64,000 bases of DNA from Gemmatimonadetes bacterium T265 (GCA_019973575.1 BPUI01000001.1:62001-126000); one strand, 5' to 3'; numbered from the stretch's first letter, positions 46,180-55,415 are shown. Notes: generated from the letters alone by a model not told the origin. Made by a program: numbers and translations.

Positions 46180-46856
46180 GTACCGCGGAGCACGACGCCG
46201 AACGCGACGCGACGCCGCTCCTCGACATCAGCGTCCGCGTCGCGGCAGGCACGCCCGAGTGGCCGGGCGACACGCCCTACGCCTGCGGCTGGACCGCGCG
46301 CCTCGCCGACGGCGCCGCGGTCAACCTCTCGGCCATCACGCTGAGCCCGCACGTCGGCACGCACGCCGACGCGCCGCTGCACGTGCGCGACGGCTGGCCG
46401 GGGTCGGACGCGCTGCCGCTCGCGGCCTTTCTCGGGCCCGCGACCGTCGTCGACCTCTCGGCGTCGGCCGGCGAGGTCGGGTTCGACGCGCTCGCCGCCA
46501 CCGCGGCCGGCCAGGGCGTCTCGTTAGACGCAAACCCGCGCCTGCTGCTCCGCACCGGCCGCACGATCGCCGACGGCCGCTTCCCCGCGGCGTGGCCCTG
46601 GCTCGCGCCGGCCTGCGTCGCGAGGCTGTGCGCGGCGGGACTCGTGCTGTTAGGCGTCGACGCACCGAGCGTCGACGGGCGCGAGAGCAAGGACCTCGCG
46701 ACGCACCACGCGCTCTTCGGCGCCGGCGCGTGGAACCTCGAGAACCTCGACCTGCACGCCGTCGCGCCGGGCAACTACGAGCTGCTCGCGCTCCCGCTGT
46801 CGTTGGACGGGCTCGACGCCGCCCCCGCACGCGCAGCACTCCGCCCGCTCCAGTAG
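46176..46856 (+). CDS. kynB: Kynurenine formamidase
   Basis: A 226-aa cyclase-family metal hydrolase that converts N-formylkynurenine to kynurenine, the step after kynA. The metal signature SPHVGTHADAPLH (HxGTHxDxPxH) and LLGVDAPSVDGRESKDLATHHALF are diagnostic. GTG start at 46176-46178 overlaps the kynA stop as GTGA. LLGVD is TTA-GGC. No kynureninase gene follows; the next gene is a cysteine desulfurase of the IscS type, not KynU. Confidence 0.92.
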   Translation: MSTAEHDAERDATPLLDISVRVAAGTPEWPGDTPYACGWTARLADGAAVNLSAITLSPHVGTHADAPLHVRDGWPGSDALPLAAFLGPATVVDLSASAGEVGFDALAATAAGQGVSLDANPRLLLRTGRTIADGRFPAAWPWLAPACVARLCAAGLVLLGVDAPSVDGRESKDLATHHALFGAGAWNLENLDLHAVAPGNYELLALPLSLDGLDAAPARAALRPLQ

Positions 46857-47083
46857 CGCAGTCGGCACGCTCGTGCGACCACGTCCGTCGCGGGCGGGGG
46901 CGCGGGGCCGAAGCGCGCGTCGACGTCGCGGCCCACCCATCACGCGTCTTTGCGATGCCCCACGGGCCGTGCGTCGTTGAGCGCGCGGGGCGCCCCGCGC
47001 CCCCGCCCGCGTGCACGACGATCGCATCGACCGCGCCCCGCCCCCGCGTGGCCTTTCCCTCCCGGCAGCGGGTACTTTTCACC

Positions 47084-48247
47084 ATGCCCGACCCGATCTA
47101 CCTCGACCACGCGGCCACCACGCCCGTCCGGCCCGAGGTGCGCGCGGCGATGGAGCCCTTCTTCGGCCCGACGTTCGGCAACCCGTCGAGCGCGCACCGC
47201 TGGGGCCGCGCCGCGCGCGCCGCCCTCGACGAGGCCCGCGAGCGCGTCGCCCGCACGCTCGGCGCACGCCCCGACGAACTCGTCTTCACCTCGGGCGGCA
47301 CCGAGTCGGACAACCTCGCGATCCTCGGCGCCTGGCGCGCCCGCCGCGATCCGGCGCGCCGCGCGGTCGTGAGCACGCCCATCGAGCACAAGGCCGTCCT
47401 CGCCGCCGTGCACCAGGCCGCCGACGAGGGCGCCGTCGAGTGCCTCTTCGCCGTCGACGCGGACGGACGCGTCGCCCCCGACGCGCCGGAGCTCGACGGG
47501 GACGCGGCGGTCTGCTCGGTGATGTGGATCAACAACGAGACCGGCGTCGTGCAGCCGGTGCGCGCGCTCGCCGACCGGGCGCATGCGTTAGGCGTCGTTT
47601 TCCACACCGACGCCGTGCAGGCGTTCGGCAAGGTCGCGATCGACGTCGCGTCGCTCCCGGTCGACCTGCTCACGGTGAGCGGCCACAAGATCGGCGCGCC
47701 CAAGGGCGTGGGCGCGATGTACGTGCGGCGCGGGACGCCTCTCGCGCCGCTCTTTCACGGCGGCGCGCAGGACCGCGGCCGCCGCCCCGGCACCGAGAAC
47801 GTCGCCTACGCCGTCGCCCTCGCCACCGCCGCGGAGCTGGCCGTCGCGGAGCGCGCGGCCGAGTGCGCCCGCTTGGTCGCGCTGCGCGACGAACTCGAGG
47901 CGCGCATCCTCGCCGGCGTGCCGGACGCCGTCGTGCACGGGCGCGGGGCCGAGCGCGCACCGCACGTGAGCAACGTCAGCGTGCCCGGTGCGGACGGCGC
48001 CGCGCTCCTGATGGCGTTCGACCTGCACGGCGTCGCGGCGTCCGGCGGGTCGGCGTGCCAGACCGGCAACGTCGAGCCCTCGCACGTGCTGCTCGCGATG
48101 GGCGTCGCCCCCGACCTCGCGGCGGGCGCAGTGCGCCTGAGCCTCGGCGCACTCACCACGCCTGCCTGCGTCGACCGCGTCGGCGCGCTCTTCCCAACGC
48201 TCGTGCGCAAGGCGCGCGCGGCGACCGCGGTCGGGGCCGCGTGGTGA
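47084..48247 (+). CDS. Cysteine desulfurase (IscS/NifS type)
   Basis: A 387-aa PLP enzyme that takes sulfur from cysteine. It starts MPDPIYLDHAATTPVRPEV. The PLP lysine is in SGHKIGAPKG, with HTDAVQAFGK before it, TSGGTESDNLAI for cofactor binding, RPGTENVAYA and the catalytic cysteine in SGGSACQTG. The overlap with mnmA (GTGA) indicates that the sulfur is passed to MnmA for tRNA thiolation, as with YrvO-MnmA pairs in Firmicutes. Start chosen at ATG 47084; the longer upstream frame has no homology. AHALGVV is TTA-GGC. Confidence 0.93.
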   Translation: MPDPIYLDHAATTPVRPEVRAAMEPFFGPTFGNPSSAHRWGRAARAALDEARERVARTLGARPDELVFTSGGTESDNLAILGAWRARRDPARRAVVSTPIEHKAVLAAVHQAADEGAVECLFAVDADGRVAPDAPELDGDAAVCSVMWINNETGVVQPVRALADRAHALGVVFHTDAVQAFGKVAIDVASLPVDLLTVSGHKIGAPKGVGAMYVRRGTPLAPLFHGGAQDRGRRPGTENVAYAVALATAAELAVAERAAECARLVALRDELEARILAGVPDAVVHGRGAERAPHVSNVSVPGADGAALLMAFDLHGVAASGGSACQTGNVEPSHVLLAMGVAPDLAAGAVRLSLGALTTPACVDRVGALFPTLVRKARAATAVGAAW

Positions 48248-49371
48248 GCGCGCCCGCGGTGATCTCCGGCAACGGCGAGCGCGTCCTCGTCGCGATGAGC
48301 GGCGGGGTCGACTCGTCCGTCGCGGCGGCGCTGCTCGTCGAGCAGGGCTACGACGTCGTCGGCGCGACGATGAAGCTCTTCTGCTATGGCGACGACGTGC
48401 CGGACCGGCCGTGCTGCTCGCTCGACTCGATCAACGACGCGCGCCGCGTCTGCGAGCGGCTGGGCGTGCCGCACTACGTCCTCAACCTCGAGGACCGCTT
48501 CGGCCACGACGTCGTGCGCGACTTCGTCGACGAGTACGCGCGCGGCCGCACGCCGATCCCGTGCGTCCGCTGCAACACGTTTACCAAGTTCCGCGACCTC
48601 CTCCGCACCGCCGACCTCGTCGACGCGCGCTGGATCGCGACCGGGCACTACGCCCGCGTGATCGACGGCGCGCTCTACCGCGGGCTCGACCCGGCAAAGG
48701 ACCAGAGCTACTTCCTCTGGGGGATCGACCGGCGCGTCGTCGGCCGCATGCTCCTCCCCGTCGGCGACCAGACCAAGCCCGAGACGCGCGCCCTCGCCCG
48801 CCGCCTCTGCCTGACCGTCGTCGCGGACAAGGTCGAGAGCCAGGATATCTGCTTCGTGCCCGACGGCGACCACACCAAGATCATCGGCAAGACGTTAGGC
48901 GCGGACGCCCCGTCGCTCCGCCCCGGACCGTTCGTCACGCTCGACGGGCGCGCGGCCGGCACGCACGACGGCCACGCGCGCTACACGGTTGGACAGCGCC
49001 GCGGGCTCCCGGGCGGGTTCGCCACGCCGATGTACGTCGTCGCGATCCGCCCCGCGGACCGTGCAGTCGTGATCGGCCCGCGCGAAGCGCTCCTCGGCCG
49101 CGGCGTGACGGTGCGCGAGGTGAACTGGCTCGGCGACGCGCCCGCCGTCGGCGCGCCGGTCGCCGTGCAGGTGCGCCACCGCGCGCGCGCGGTCGCGGCC
49201 GAGGTCGTCCGGGCGGGGGACGGCGAGGTTGAGGTCGCGCTCGACGAGCCCGTCGCGGCGATTACGCCCGGGCAGTCGCTCGTCTTCTACGATGGCACGC
49301 GCGTGCTCGGCGGCGGGGTGATTGAGGCCGCGGCGCCGGGCCGGGCCGCGCTCCCGGTACTCGCGGCGTAA
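48244..49371 (+). CDS. mnmA: tRNA-specific 2-thiouridylase MnmA
   Basis: A 375-aa enzyme that makes 2-thiouridine at the wobble position of tRNA-Lys, -Glu and -Gln. The PP-loop is MSGGVDSSVAA; the catalytic cysteines are in IPCVRCNTFTKF and ESQDICFVPDGD; ATGHYAR, KDQSYFLWG and YTVGQRRGLPGG complete the signature. GTG start at 48244-48246 overlaps the stop of the cysteine desulfurase gene as GTGA. KTLGADA is TTA-GGC. A T6-tailed hairpin follows about 35 bp after the stop. Confidence 0.95.
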   Translation: MSAPAVISGNGERVLVAMSGGVDSSVAAALLVEQGYDVVGATMKLFCYGDDVPDRPCCSLDSINDARRVCERLGVPHYVLNLEDRFGHDVVRDFVDEYARGRTPIPCVRCNTFTKFRDLLRTADLVDARWIATGHYARVIDGALYRGLDPAKDQSYFLWGIDRRVVGRMLLPVGDQTKPETRALARRLCLTVVADKVESQDICFVPDGDHTKIIGKTLGADAPSLRPGPFVTLDGRAAGTHDGHARYTVGQRRGLPGGFATPMYVVAIRPADRAVVIGPREALLGRGVTVREVNWLGDAPAVGAPVAVQVRHRARAVAAEVVRAGDGEVEVALDEPVAAITPGQSLVFYDGTRVLGGGVIEAAAPGRAALPVLAA

Positions 49372-49405
49372 CCCCGCCAACAGCGGCGACGACCCGCCAT
49401 TGCTT

Positions 49406-49437
49406 TCCGATCCGTGGTCGCGAACGGAATGTTTTTT
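49406..49437 (+). terminator. Intrinsic terminator after mnmA
   Basis: TTCCG (49406-49410) can pair with CGGAA (49425-49429), or TCCGT with ACGGA in an alternative register, followed within 2 nt by TTTTTT at 49432-49437. The stem is short, but a T6 run in this GC-rich sequence is notable. It lies 35 bp downstream of the mnmA stop. Confidence 0.5.
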
Positions 49438-49528
49438 GCGGATTGGGCATGTTTCCCTGTTCTCGACGACGACGGCGACGTCCGACACCGGGCATTGTCA
49501 GCTGACGCTCGCGACCGACCTATCGGCG

Positions 49529-49554
49529 GCCGGTCCGCCCAGGAGCGGCCCGGC
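49529..49554. terminator. Hairpin after dnaJ
   Basis: GCCGGTCCGC and GCGGCCCGGC pair with one mismatch around a 6-nt loop, about 20-45 bp downstream of the dnaJ stop on the minus strand. There is no T-tract, so it may stabilise rather than terminate. The rest of 49372-49574 shows no gene I can support. Confidence 0.35.
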
Positions 49555-49574
49555 ACGTCGCGCGGTGCGCCCGC

Positions 49575-50711
49575 TCAAAACTTCAGGTCCGCCGCCTCCG
49601 CGAACTCCCGCATCTTCGCCTGCTGCTCGTCGGTCAGGTGCTCCGGGACCGTCACGCGCAGCTCGACGATCATGTCGCCCCGCTGCTCGCCTTTGGCAAT
49701 CCCCTGCCCGCGCACGCGGAGCCGCCGCCCGCTTGACGTCCCCGCCGGGATCCGCAGCGCCACCCGCGTCCCGTCCAGCGTCCGCACCTGCATCTTCGAG
49801 CCTAACGTCGCCTGCGCGACGTTCACCGGAATCGTCGCGATCACGTCTAGCCCCTCGCGCCGGAACAGCCGGTCCGGCTGCACCTGGAACGTGATGACGA
49901 GGTCCCCGGGCGGCGCACCCTGGTCGCCGCGCCCGCCCTGCCCCTTCAGCCGCACCCGCGCGCCCGTGTCGGCGCCCGCGGGCACCGTCACGTTCACCGT
50001 CTTGCGCGTGCGCACCTGCCCCGCCCCGCCGCACGTCGGGCAGCGCTCGCTCGGGATCTGCCCGCGGCCCAGGCACATCGGACACGGCCGGTTCACCGCG
50101 AACCCGCCCTGCCCGAACGAGATCGTCCCGCGCCCGTTGCACTCCGGACACTGCTTGAGCGTCGCCCCGGGCGCCGCGCCGCTCCCGTGGCACGTCTCGC
50201 ACTCCTCGCTCACCTCGAGCTCGACCGGCACCTTGCCGCCTAACGCCGCGGTCCGGAACGGCACCTCGACCGTGAGCTCGACCGTCTGCCCCGGCTCCGG
50301 CCCGCGGCGCGCGCCCGCCGCGCCGCCGCGCGAGGCGCCGAAGATCGAGCTGAAGATGTCGCCGAAGCCGCCCATCCCGCCGACGTCGACGTTCGAAAAG
50401 TCGAACTGCGCGCCCGACGCGCCGCCCGGGAACCCCTGCGCGCCGAACCCGCCGGCACGCGCGCCGCCCGCCCGCCCGCCGCCGAACGCGCCGAGCCGCC
50501 GCATGTCGTCGTACTGCTTCCGCTTCTCCGCGTCCCCGACGACGTTGTACGCCTCCGAGATCTCCTTGAAGCGCTCGGCCGCCTTGGCGTCGTTGTTGTT
50601 CGCGTCGGGGTGGTACTGCTTCGCGAGCCGCCGGTACTGCTTCTTGATCTCCTTCGCGTCGGCCGTCGGCGACACGCCGAGCACGGCGTAGTAGTCGCTG
50701 GTCTGGGCCAT
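49575..50711 (-). CDS. dnaJ: Chaperone DnaJ
   Basis: A 378-aa Hsp40 cochaperone. The J-domain begins MAQTSDYYAVLGVSPTADAKEIKKQYR with the HPD triad in KQYHPDANN. A Gly/Phe-rich region spans about 72-120 and four zinc-binding repeats (CETCHGSG, CPECNGRG, CPMCLGRG, CPTCGGAG) lie at 160-235; the C-terminal substrate-binding domains contain GDLVITFQVQPDRLFRREG. It delivers substrates to DnaK, which is not in the window. ATG at 50709-50711 follows the grpE stop by 2 nt, so the two are translationally linked. Two Leu-Gly sites use TTA-GGC. Confidence 0.96.
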   Translation of the reverse strand: MAQTSDYYAVLGVSPTADAKEIKKQYRRLAKQYHPDANNNDAKAAERFKEISEAYNVVGDAEKRKQYDDMRRLGAFGGGRAGGARAGGFGAQGFPGGASGAQFDFSNVDVGGMGGFGDIFSSIFGASRGGAAGARRGPEPGQTVELTVEVPFRTAALGGKVPVELEVSEECETCHGSGAAPGATLKQCPECNGRGTISFGQGGFAVNRPCPMCLGRGQIPSERCPTCGGAGQVRTRKTVNVTVPAGADTGARVRLKGQGGRGDQGAPPGDLVITFQVQPDRLFRREGLDVIATIPVNVAQATLGSKMQVRTLDGTRVALRIPAGTSSGRRLRVRGQGIAKGEQRGDMIVELRVTVPEHLTDEQQAKMREFAEAADLKF

Positions 50712-50713
50712 CC

Positions 50714-51295
50714 TTACCCCTGCCACTGCCGCACGACGACGCGCGCCGGACGGAGCAGCTGCCCGCCGAAGCGGTAGCCGAGTTGGTACACGCGCGCGAC
50801 CTGGTGGTCCTGGTCGCGCGTCGTTGCCGGCTCCGTCGCCACCGCCTCGTGCAGCGCGGGGTCGAACGGCTGCGCGGTCGGGTCGATTACCTCGAGCCCG
50901 GCCGCGCCGAGCGACTTGATAAGCTTCTTCTCGACCATCGCCACGCCCTCGACGACGGTCGCCGCGTCGGTCGTCGCGGGGTCGACGTGCGCGAAGCGCG
51001 CGAGGTCGTCCATCGCATCGAGCAGGTGCTTCGTAAGGTCGGCCTGCGCACGCGCGCCCGCGTCGAGCCGCTCCTTCGCGGATCGACGGCGGTGGTTGTC
51101 GAACTCGGCCACCAGCCGCAGGTACCGGTCCTGGTGCTCGGCGAGTTGCCGCTGGAGATCGTCGCCCGAGACGACGCCCCCCGCCGCGGCGTCGAACGCG
51201 GGCGAGCTGGGCGGGTTCGTCTCGAAGCCGTCGCCCTGCGGGGTAGCTGCGGTCGCGGCGTCGGCGGCGGAAATGGTCGGGTCGGAAGAGGCCAT
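50714..51295 (-). CDS. grpE: Nucleotide exchange factor GrpE
   Basis: A 193-aa protein starting MASSDPTISAADAAT, with a disordered Ala/Pro N-terminus, a coiled coil (DLQRQLAEHQDRYLRLVAEFDNHRRRSAKER) and the beta-wing C-terminus with FDPALHEAVATEPATTRDQDH and VYQLGYRFGGQLLRPARVVV. It releases ADP from DnaK. It lies directly before dnaJ. An alternative TTG start three codons upstream is less likely. The upstream region 51296-51457 shows no CIRCE element, so heat control by HrcA is not evident here. Confidence 0.93.
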   Translation of the reverse strand: MASSDPTISAADAATAATPQGDGFETNPPSSPAFDAAAGGVVSGDDLQRQLAEHQDRYLRLVAEFDNHRRRSAKERLDAGARAQADLTKHLLDAMDDLARFAHVDPATTDAATVVEGVAMVEKKLIKSLGAAGLEVIDPTAQPFDPALHEAVATEPATTRDQDHQVARVYQLGYRFGGQLLRPARVVVRQWQG

Positions 51296-51457
51296 GGGTC
51301 GCAATCAGTGGGACACGATCTGTGCGCCTGGCGCGCGGCAAGCGCGGGCGAGGCGCGATCCGTCGGCCCTGGGTGCAACCGATATGCCCCCCGCGGCTGC
51401 CGGTGCGGCGCGGCCGCACGGAGGGGTCGTGCCGTGTGGGCGCGCCGGGCTGCCGCT

Positions 51458-52768
51458 TTAGCGCGCCGCGGCCGCGACCGCGTCGTTCGGCGTCGGCTCC
51501 GGTCGCGCGCCGGGCGTGAGCGCGCGCCGTACGAGGTCGAGCGCAAACTGCGCCGCGCGGTAGCGGATCTCCTCCCGGTCGCCGGTGAACACGTTGCGCA
51601 CGGTCCGGACGTCGCCGCCCACGTCGACGCCGATCCAGACGGTCCCGACCGGCTTCTCCTCCGACCCGCCGCCGGGCCCCGCGACGCCGGTGAGCGCGAC
51701 CCCGACGTCCGCACCGATCCGCGCCCGAGCCCCGGCCGCCATCTGCGCCGCGACCTTCTCGCTCACCGCCCCGTCCGACGCGATCGCGGCCGCGTCGACG
51801 CCGAGCTGCGCGGTCTTCACGTCGTTCGCGTAGGCGATGACCCCGCCGCGGACCACGTCACTCGACCCGGCGACGCTCGTCAGCCGCGCGCCGAGCAGGC
51901 CGCCAGTACAGCTCTCCGCGACGGCGATCGTCAGCCCGCGCGCGCGACAGTGGTCGAGCACGACGGCGGCCAGGTCCGTGTTCTCCTCGCCGTACACCCA
52001 GTCCGCGACGCGCGCGCGTACGAGGTCGCCCGCGCGCGCGAGCGCGGCGTCCGTCTCCTCCGCCGCGCGCCCGCGGGACGTGAGGCGCAGGTCGGTGCCC
52101 TCGCGCCCGGGAAGGTACGCGAGCGAGCACCCCTCCGCCCCGCGTGCGAGATCGCCGAGGCGGTCCGCGATCGCACTCTCCGCGATCGAGGTGGTGCGCA
52201 GCGTCCGCGAGCGCACCACAGTCGGCGCGCCGCCCGCGCCGGCCCTCGCGCGTTCGGCGATGATCGGACCCAATTCGTCGGCGAGCATCCCGCGCATCTC
52301 GCGCGGCACACCGGGGAGCATCGCGACCCAGCGCCCGCGCTCGTCTTCCAACCAGACGCCCGGCGCGGAGCCGTGGCGATTGACGAGCACCCGCGCGCCC
52401 GCGGGCAGCATGGCTTGCTGCCGGTTGCTCGCGGGCAGATCGCGCGCGAAGCGCGCCTTCCACCGCGCCTCGAGCGCCGCCAGGATCGACTCGTCGAGCA
52501 CCATCCCGCGCCCGAACAGGGCCGCGATGCTTGGCTTCGTGAGGTCGTCCGCCGTCGGCCCGAGTCCGCCGGTCGTGATCACCGCGCCCGTCCGGTCGAG
52601 CGACTCGCGCACGGCGGCCGCAATCTCATCCGCTCCGTCGCCGACACTCGACCGCCGCACGACCGTGACACCAACGTCGGCGAGCTCGCGCGCGAGGTGG
52701 GGACCGTTGGTGTCGATCGTCAGGCCGAGCAGGAGCTCATCGCCGATGGTGAGAATCTCAATCTGCAT
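51458..52768 (-). CDS. cinA: CinA family protein (NMN amidohydrolase/competence-damage-inducible)
   Basis: A 436-aa two-domain protein. The N-terminal MoCF-biosynth-like domain begins MQIEILTIGDELLLGLTIDTN and has TTGGLGPTADDLTK and MLPGVPREM. The C-terminal PncC domain contains AESCTGGLLGARLTSVAGSS, GGVIAYANDVK, and GVALTGVAGPGGG. The C-domain deamidates nicotinamide mononucleotide in NAD salvage; the N-domain hydrolyses ADP-ribose in some homologues. Length is usual (about 420). It lies 37 bp downstream of the adenylate-forming enzyme and upstream of grpE on the same strand. Confidence 0.93.
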   Translation of the reverse strand: MQIEILTIGDELLLGLTIDTNGPHLARELADVGVTVVRRSSVGDGADEIAAAVRESLDRTGAVITTGGLGPTADDLTKPSIAALFGRGMVLDESILAALEARWKARFARDLPASNRQQAMLPAGARVLVNRHGSAPGVWLEDERGRWVAMLPGVPREMRGMLADELGPIIAERARAGAGGAPTVVRSRTLRTTSIAESAIADRLGDLARGAEGCSLAYLPGREGTDLRLTSRGRAAEETDAALARAGDLVRARVADWVYGEENTDLAAVVLDHCRARGLTIAVAESCTGGLLGARLTSVAGSSDVVRGGVIAYANDVKTAQLGVDAAAIASDGAVSEKVAAQMAAGARARIGADVGVALTGVAGPGGGSEEKPVGTVWIGVDVGGDVRTVRNVFTGDREEIRYRAAQFALDLVRRALTPGARPEPTPNDAVAAAAR

Positions 52769-52805
52769 ACGACGCTCGCGTACGCGGACCGTGTGCCGCC
52801 GTCCC

Positions 52806-54191
52806 TCACGACGCGCGGCCGACCGGAAATCGCCGGTCGATCTCTCCTTTCGGCGTGCGGACCCACGCGTCGGCCGCCACCGGCACGACGCGCAGCGGAC
52901 GCTCGGCGAGCGGGCCGAGGAGCGGACGTACCGCGTCGACGGCCGGCAGATGTCCGTCCGCGGATACGGCCAGCACGAACGACACCCCGTCCGGCGAGGA
53001 GAGCACGGCCTCGCGCACCTGCGGGTGGCGCGCGCGCACGGCCGCCTCGATCGGGAGCGCGGCGACGTAGCGCCCGTTCTCGAGCTTGAAGCTCTCCGCG
53101 GCCCGACCGGCGAACGTGTACGTGCCGTCGTCCTCCGCGACCGCGAGGTCGCCCGTGCGCACCCAGCGGTCCGCCGGCAGGCGCTCGAGCGGCGACGCTC
53201 GACCGGCGTGCCACTCGCCGAGGCACGCATTCGGCCCGCGGAAGGCGAGCACGCCGTCGGGGTCGAGCCGCACCGCGCAGCCCACCGGTCTGCCTAACGC
53301 TGCCGCGCGCCACGCGCCGGGCGCGCCGAGGCAGACGCCGGGCGACGCCTCGGTCTGCCCGTACCCCACGCGCAGCCGCGTCCGCGCAAGCGCCGCCGCG
53401 AGCGCCGCGTCAACCGGCGCCCCGCCCACGAGCCCGCCGCGCAGCCCGCCGAGGAAGGTCTGACCCGCTTCGTCGGCGGCGAGCAGCCGCGTCGTGTACG
53501 GGACCGCATGCAGGTGCGTGATCGCCGACCCGCGGGCGGCCGCCCGCTCCGCAGTCGAGAGCATCTCGGCCGCGTCGCGGCCGCCGGAGGAGTCGCGGAC
53601 TACCATCGCCCCGTCGAGCAGCGCGGGAAGGAGCTCGAGCGCGAGCCCGAACGCATGATGCCAGGGCAGGACCGACAGCAGCACGCCGCCGTTCAGAGCG
53701 AGTGCATCGCGGTGGCTGTCGAGCACCGCGGCGAGATTCGCGTCCGACAGGGCGAGGCGCCGCGGCGCTCCCGTCGTCCCGCTCGTCGCGAGCAGGAACC
53801 GCACGTCCGGCGTCGGTGGGGTCGCCGCGCCGCGCACGCGCACGTCGCGGGTGGTCACGACGGCGCGCGCGTCGACTGCATCGGCCATCGCCGACGTGTC
53901 GGCGCTCGGCGGCACGGGGACGAGGGTCCACTCCGCCTCTAACGCGGCAAGCGACAGTTCGACGAACGCCGGCCCCGCCGCGAGTGCGCAGACGACGCGG
54001 TCGCCGCGGCGCACCCCCGCGCCGCACAGCTCGGCGAGCCGAGCGTTCGCCCCCGCAACCAGACGCGCGAGTCCGATCTCACCCTCTTCCGTCCAGACGA
54101 CCGGTCGCCCGCCGTCGCACTTACATCGGTCGTGCACGCGCCGCCACACGCGCTCGCGCATCGTGACTTGCCGCAGTCGCAAACCGTCCAT
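52806..54191 (-). CDS. Compact AMP-forming acyl/aryl-CoA synthetase-like enzyme
   Basis: A 461-aa ANL-superfamily enzyme starting MDGLRLRQVTMRERV. It has A3 LLATSGTTGAPRRLAL (the usual P-K is P-R), A5 GYGQTEAS, A7 DRWVRTGDLAV, A8 GRAAESFKLENGRYV and A10 with the catalytic lysine in TPKGEIDRRF. It is about 80-100 residues shorter than typical acyl-CoA synthetases, mainly in the N-terminal domain. It would activate a carboxylate as an adenylate; the substrate and acceptor are unknown. It is divergent from the HDOD gene. Confidence 0.8.
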   Translation of the reverse strand: MDGLRLRQVTMRERVWRRVHDRCKCDGGRPVVWTEEGEIGLARLVAGANARLAELCGAGVRRGDRVVCALAAGPAFVELSLAALEAEWTLVPVPPSADTSAMADAVDARAVVTTRDVRVRGAATPPTPDVRFLLATSGTTGAPRRLALSDANLAAVLDSHRDALALNGGVLLSVLPWHHAFGLALELLPALLDGAMVVRDSSGGRDAAEMLSTAERAAARGSAITHLHAVPYTTRLLAADEAGQTFLGGLRGGLVGGAPVDAALAAALARTRLRVGYGQTEASPGVCLGAPGAWRAAALGRPVGCAVRLDPDGVLAFRGPNACLGEWHAGRASPLERLPADRWVRTGDLAVAEDDGTYTFAGRAAESFKLENGRYVAALPIEAAVRARHPQVREAVLSSPDGVSFVLAVSADGHLPAVDAVRPLLGPLAERPLRVVPVAADAWVRTPKGEIDRRFPVGRAS

Positions 54192-54278
54192 GCGCCGAAC
54201 GATACGCCTCCGGCCGCCCGATACGACACCCCGTGCTCGCGGAGGTGTGCGGGGGCGGCACATCCCTCGTCCGCTCGC

Positions 54279-55415
54279 ATGCTCGCTCTTCTGCGTCGCT
54301 GGTTCGGACGCGACCGCCAGGCGACGGCAACCGCCACGCCCGCCGTCGTGACGCCGGCACGGGCTGCGACCGCCGCAGTCGCCCCATCGCCCGCGGCCGC
54401 GCTACCCGCGTCACCGCGCCCGTCCGTCGCGCCCGCGGTGCTCGACGAGCGGGCCGCGGGCGCACTCGCGGCCGCCGTTCGCGCGGGCGTCGACGCGCTT
54501 CACGCCGCGCCACCCCCGCCCAACGCGGATGCCGGCTACCGGGCCGGGCTACGCGCGCTCACCGCCGCGGTGGTCGACGCGCCGACCGACGCCGTCCGTC
54601 AGCTGCCGAGCGCGGCGCGCGAGGCGCTCGCGGTGTGCGACGACCCCGACGCGGGGGCGGCCGAGCTCGTGCGCGTCTGCGAGGGCGACCTCGCCGTGGC
54701 CCGCGCACTGTTGCGCGAGGCGAACTCGGTGTTCTACATGCGGCCGGGCCAGGCGCCCGCGGCGTCGCTCCGCGAGGCCATCGACCGGGTGGGCACGGGC
54801 GGCGTGCGCAACGTGCTCGTCGACGTCACGGTGTCGGCCCTTCTCTGCCCGCCCGGCTCGCGCCACGCGAGCATCACGGCCGCGATCTGGGCGCACGCCC
54901 AACGCACCGCCGCGCTCGCGCGCGCCGCGGCGCCGGCGTTCGGGGTCTCGGCCGAACGCGCCTACGCGGCGGGCCTCCTGCACGACGTCGGCAAGCTCGT
55001 CCTGCTCGACCGCGCGGCGGCGCTGGCGGAGGAGCGGAGCGCCGCGCCGGTCTCGTGGGCCGCGCTCCGCGCCGCGCTCGTCGCTCTGCACGAACCGCTC
55101 GGCGGGCTTGCCGTGCTGCGCTGGGGAATGGGCGTCGAGGCCGCAGGGGCGATCGCGGCGCACCACCGCGCACCCCCGCCGGAGACGCCGGACGCGATGA
55201 GCGAGGTGATCTACCTCGCCGAGCGGGTCGACCACGCGTCGACGCGGGGCGACACGCTCGACCTCGAGGCCCTCTGGGCCGACGCGGCGCTCGGCGGGGT
55301 GCGCGCGCGCGCCGCCGCCGCACTCGCACGCCAGCTCGGCCCCATCACGCCGTTCGCCGCCGACGCGGACGGCGCGCACGCCCCGTCGCGGCTGAGTCGG
55401 CTCGCCGGCAGGTAG
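54279..55415 (+). CDS. HDOD domain protein
   Basis: A 378-aa protein starting MLALLRRWFGRD. The first 75 residues are a low-complexity Ala/Pro/Thr stretch, followed by an HDOD domain (about 100-330) containing REANSVFYMRPGQAPAASLREAIDRVG, AIWAHAQRTAALARA and YAAGLLHDVGKLVLLD. The HD pair is present (LLHDVGK), unlike many HDOD proteins that have lost it, so phosphohydrolase activity is possible. HDOD proteins act in signalling networks with cyclic di-GMP and two-component systems; its partner is unknown. It converges with pgsA at a 13-bp gap. Confidence 0.85.
   Translation: MLALLRRWFGRDRQATATATPAVVTPARAATAAVAPSPAAALPASPRPSVAPAVLDERAAGALAAAVRAGVDALHAAPPPPNADAGYRAGLRALTAAVVDAPTDAVRQLPSAAREALAVCDDPDAGAAELVRVCEGDLAVARALLREANSVFYMRPGQAPAASLREAIDRVGTGGVRNVLVDVTVSALLCPPGSRHASITAAIWAHAQRTAALARAAAPAFGVSAERAYAAGLLHDVGKLVLLDRAAALAEERSAAPVSWAALRAALVALHEPLGGLAVLRWGMGVEAAGAIAAHHRAPPPETPDAMSEVIYLAERVDHASTRGDTLDLEALWADAALGGVRARAAAALARQLGPITPFAADADGAHAPSRLSRLAGR

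Noticed and set aside
49262-49495. Minus-strand frame starting MPNPQKTFRSRPRIGKQW in the mnmA-dnaJ gap.
   Set aside because: It runs antisense through the end of mnmA with Arg-rich shadow composition and no recognisable motif.
51296-51457. Searched the grpE upstream region for a CIRCE inverted repeat.
   Set aside because: No TTAGCACTC/GAGTGCTAA-like pair is visible; only GC-rich partial repeats.
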